A DNA stretch of 64,000 nt from assembly GCF_000817815.1 (NCBI RefSeq), contig NZ_JPRD01000023.1, positions 1 to 64,000 of the forward strand. The letters run 5' to 3'. The notes beneath the pieces are model-generated. The model was not told the DNA's origin. It was given only the letters and a program-made list of their open reading frames with translations, and searched no databases. This DNA is from Vibrio owensii CAIM 1854 = LMG 25443. GTDB lineage: Bacteria; Pseudomonadota; Gammaproteobacteria; Enterobacterales; Vibrionaceae. The translations under genes and the position numbers were made by a program. Shown piece by piece: positions 63,029-64,000 of the stretch; positions within the stretch are counted from its first letter, which is position 1, and the number at the start of each line of letters is the position of its first letter.

Positions 63029-64000
63029 TTACTTAGCTACTTGCGGACGTGGCTTACGACGTTGTCCTGATGGCTTGTTGCCTGACGGTTTACCGTTTGA
63101 AGGCTTTGCGCCTGCTGGCTTGCCGTTTGAGCGAGCTTGGCCGTCACGGTTGCCTTTTGGCTTACCAGCGCCGCCTTTGCCTGATTTGTTTTCGCCTTTA
63201 CCGTTTTTGTTGTCGCTGTTGAAACGACGCTTTGGTTTGTTGTTACCGCCGCTGTTTTTCTTCTCAGCAGTTTGACCGTTTTCACCTTCTGCCTTTGGCT
63301 TCTTAGGCTTTTTCGGTTTCTTTGGCTTGATAGGGCGAGTATCAAGCTTCGACTCTGGCAATACGTTAGTTGGTGCGTAGCCTTCTAGCTCTTTACGAGG
63401 AAGCAGTTGTTGAATCAAACGTTCAATCGCAAACAGCTCTGATGCTTCAAGTGCGCACACTAGAGAAATCGCTTTGCCCACTTCACCAGCACGACCAGTA
63501 CGGCCGATACGGTGAACGTAATCTTCAGCTACTTTTGGCAACTCAAAGTTAACCACCTGAGGAAGCTGAGGAATATCGATACCGCGTGCAGCGATGTCGG
63601 TTGCAACCAACACTCGAACTTCGCCAGATTTAAAGTCAGCCAGTGCTTTAGTACGTGCACCTTGGCTCTTGTTACCGTGAATTGCTGCAGCTGTAATCTT
63701 TTGGTCGATTAAGAACTTCGCTAAGCGGTTTGCGCCATGCTTGGTTTTGGTAAATACCAATACTTGTTTCCAGTCACCATCTTTGATCAGTTTGACCAGC
63801 ATTGGCGCTTTCTTCTTCACGTCTGCTGGGTAGATGCATTGTTCTACAGTGCGTGCTGTTGAGTTTGCAGGGTTTACTGAAATCTCAACAGGGTTGTTTA
63901 CCAAACCTTTTGCAAGATCGCGGATTTCATCAGAGAAAGTCGCAGAGAACAGAAGGTTCTGACGTTGCTTTGGCAGTAAATCAAGAATCTTGCGAATGTC
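63029..64000 (-). CDS. rhlE: DEAD-box RNA helicase RhlE (5' end beyond window)
   Basis: The C-terminal 323 residues of an ATP-dependent RNA helicase; the N-terminal DEAD domain lies off the right edge. Visible motifs: the SAT motif III ([17 protein letters not shown]), motif IV ([18 protein letters not shown]), TDIAARGID (motif V) and [15 protein letters not shown] (motif VI). [13 protein letters not shown] is typical of the RhlE/SrmB-like branch. The last about 100 residues form a low-complexity basic tail rich in Lys, Gly, Asn and Pro ([20 protein letters not shown]), which should bind RNA. Followed by a strong terminator. Confidence 0.9.
   Translation of the reverse strand, partial: DIRKILDLLPKQRQNLLFSATFSDEIRDLAKGLVNNPVEISVNPANSTARTVEQCIYPADVKKKAPMLVKLIKDGDWKQVLVFTKTKHGANRLAKFLIDQKITAAAIHGNKSQGARTKALADFKSGEVRVLVATDIAARGIDIPQLPQVVNFELPKVAEDYVHRIGRTGRAGEVGKAISLVCALEASELFAIERLIQQLLPRKELEGYAPTNVLPESKLDTRPIKPKKPKKPKKPKAEGENGQTAEKKNSGGNNKPKRRFNSDNKNGKGENKSGKGGAGKPKGNRDGQARSNGKPAGAKPSNGKPSGNKPSGQRRKPRPQVAK

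Noticed and set aside
1..64000. CRISPR arrays, tRNA or rRNA genes, prophage or integrative elements
   Set aside because: Looked for direct-repeat arrays, tRNA-like cloverleaf ends (CCA, GTTCGA-type T-loops) and integrase or transposase genes while reading; none was seen.

Overview
The window reads as part of a Vibrio genome, most likely the second chromosome of a Harveyi-clade species (V. parahaemolyticus / V. alginolyticus / V. harveyi group). This rests on recalled protein similarity and gene content, since no search was run: a tryptophanase with a leader peptide, a ppsA/ppsR divergent pair, a second-type purA, several RND pumps, seven LysR regulators, a CsgD/VpsT-type regulator, and small families that I associate with Vibrio (an RRF-like PF12614 protein, a DUF6559-like protein). 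There are no rRNA or tRNA genes, phage genes, integrases, transposases or CRISPR arrays that I can see. Genes are densely packed, mostly in short operons separated by clear hairpin terminators.

Layout. 1-4405: tetR - membrane fusion protein - RND permease operon (minus, permease cut by the left edge), with TGATTAAT half-sites upstream. 4584-7178: HAD phosphatase and acyl-CoA ligase, divergent. 7300-9252: tryptophanase tnaA behind a probable CRP site and a 34-codon leader. 9350-13634: BCCT transporter and GH2 beta-mannosidase. 13709-16260: a three-gene operon of membrane diguanylate cyclase, XRE regulator and VpsT-like regulator with a c-di-GMP-binding motif. 16633-19186: small membrane protein, gltS, and an unusual DsbB with a 51-residue partner. 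19258-19541: dispersed-type inverted repeat. 19628-26248: complete tripartite RND efflux operon headed by a LysR gene. 26378-31517: DUF6559-like gene, LysR, and two DUF1254/DUF1214 exported proteins around an AraC regulator. 31599-35612: beta-barrel protein, an exported protein with seven 75-residue tandem repeats, and a LysR. 35746-39257: A/B-barrel protein, tyrS, LuxR-type regulator, SYLF protein. 39434-42989: ppsA and its regulator ppsR. 43106-46651: periplasmic asparaginase, EAL phosphodiesterase, small zinc-ribbon-like protein. 46767-48997: divergent purA paralogue with its own LysR. 49001-55103: small conserved proteins, a quinone-reductase-like MDR enzyme with LysR, DUF2058, a eukaryotic-type glutathione synthetase homologue and a small membrane protein. 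55267-60077: SDR - MFS - Grx2 - Old Yellow Enzyme operon with divergent LysR. 60085-64000: nucleotidyltransferase and YjbR genes, DUF1127-like and GcvA-like LysR, a small membrane protein, and RhlE helicase cut by the right edge.

How it works together. The region is mainly metabolic and adaptive: carbon and amino-acid use (tnaA, gltS, ansB, ppsA, beta-mannosidase), detoxification and efflux (two RND systems, OYE/Grx2/MFS operon, MDR oxidoreductase, glutathione synthetase homologue), and surface or lifestyle control through c-di-GMP (GGDEF-XRE-VpsT operon, EAL protein). The best candidates for undescribed biology are the GGDEF-XRE-VpsT-like operon, the 75-residue repeat protein with its neighbouring barrel, the eukaryotic-type glutathione synthetase, the purA paralogue with altered substrate-site residues, the rewired DsbB plus micro-protein pair, and the atypical tna leader peptide.
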